This document shows positions 5,392 to 5,472 of a stretch of DNA of 5,472 bases, one piece after another (position 1 is the stretch's first letter; each line of letters begins with the position of its first letter). The DNA is from Deltaproteobacteria bacterium. Lineage in GTDB: Bacteria > Desulfobacterota > G020345765. A model generated the notes under the pieces. The model worked only from the letters and a program-made list of their open reading frames with translations, was not told the DNA's origin and did not search any database. The position numbers and the translations under genes are program-made. The stretch lies in NCBI GenBank assembly GCA_030616835.1, contig JAUWWP010000208.1:1-5472 (forward strand). Reading direction: 5' to 3'.

Positions 5392-5472
5392 TGATGAGTG
5401 TCGAGACCGAGATATTAAAAACGATTAGGGAGTTAAATCGAGCTTTCCATCACAATGCTGAGGCTGTATTTG
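5388..5472 (+). CDS. start of a further gene, helical N-terminus (3' truncated)
   Basis: Three in-frame ATGs stand in a row at 5388, 5391 and 5394. The first overlaps the upstream TGA as ATGA. The nearest G-rich motif is CGGGG (5381-5385), which best suits the ATG at 5391 (5 nt) or 5394 (8 nt). The 25 residues after the Met run (SVETEILKTIRELNRAFHHNAEAV) look like an amphipathic charged helix with no signal peptide. The frame stays open to the window edge. Tight packing makes it part of the same operon; function cannot be judged. Confidence 0.6.
   Translation, partial: MMMSVETEILKTIRELNRAFHHNAEAVF

Overview
The window reads as part of a virus or provirus virion (structural) gene module. Nine genes lie on the + strand, all in one direction: seven complete, one cut at the left edge and one cut at the right edge. 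There is no tRNA, rRNA, CRISPR array, transposase, integrase, polymerase, terminase or packaging ATPase, so the host and the virus family cannot be fixed from sequence here. Shine-Dalgarno-like motifs (GGTGA, GGTGAT, AGGAAGG, AAGGGG) sit 4-8 nt ahead of most starts, which fits either a bacterium or an archaeon. I cannot decide between them.

Layout. At 2-283 is the C-terminal end of a beta-rich protein that could be the tail of a capsid-type jelly roll (inference). At 284-364 is the only sizeable non-coding gap, holding an imperfect hairpin and a GGTT-repeat G-rich tract that runs into the next ribosome binding site. At 365-721 is a small basic protein with an amphipathic N-terminus and a beta-rich body. 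At 718 (or 724)-1971 is a right-handed parallel beta-helix protein with a C-terminal beta domain, the clearest spike or fibre candidate. At 1971-2498 and 2499-2861 are two AT-rich genes for highly charged, probably helical proteins. At 2864-3292 is a small beta-domain protein with an Asp/Gly linker and a C-terminal membrane anchor. At 3294-4493 is a large soluble acidic and aromatic protein of unknown family. At 4501-5391 is a second C-terminally anchored protein, built from 9-residue and 14-residue Pro/Ile/Val repeats. From about 5388 to the edge is the start of another gene.

From 718 onward the genes overlap by up to 4 nt or are separated by at most 7 nt, so they are probably one co-transcribed, translationally coupled operon. 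The beta-helix and repeat-fibre proteins look like extracellular surface proteins, yet none of the visible N-termini is a signal peptide, and the only membrane segments are at C-termini. That pattern fits proteins made and assembled inside the cell into a particle. Two tail-anchored proteins in one virion module point towards a particle with a membrane, for example a tailless icosahedral virus with an internal membrane. A tailed phage with a beta-helix tailspike is the main alternative. The capsid, ATPase or terminase genes that would decide this lie outside the window.
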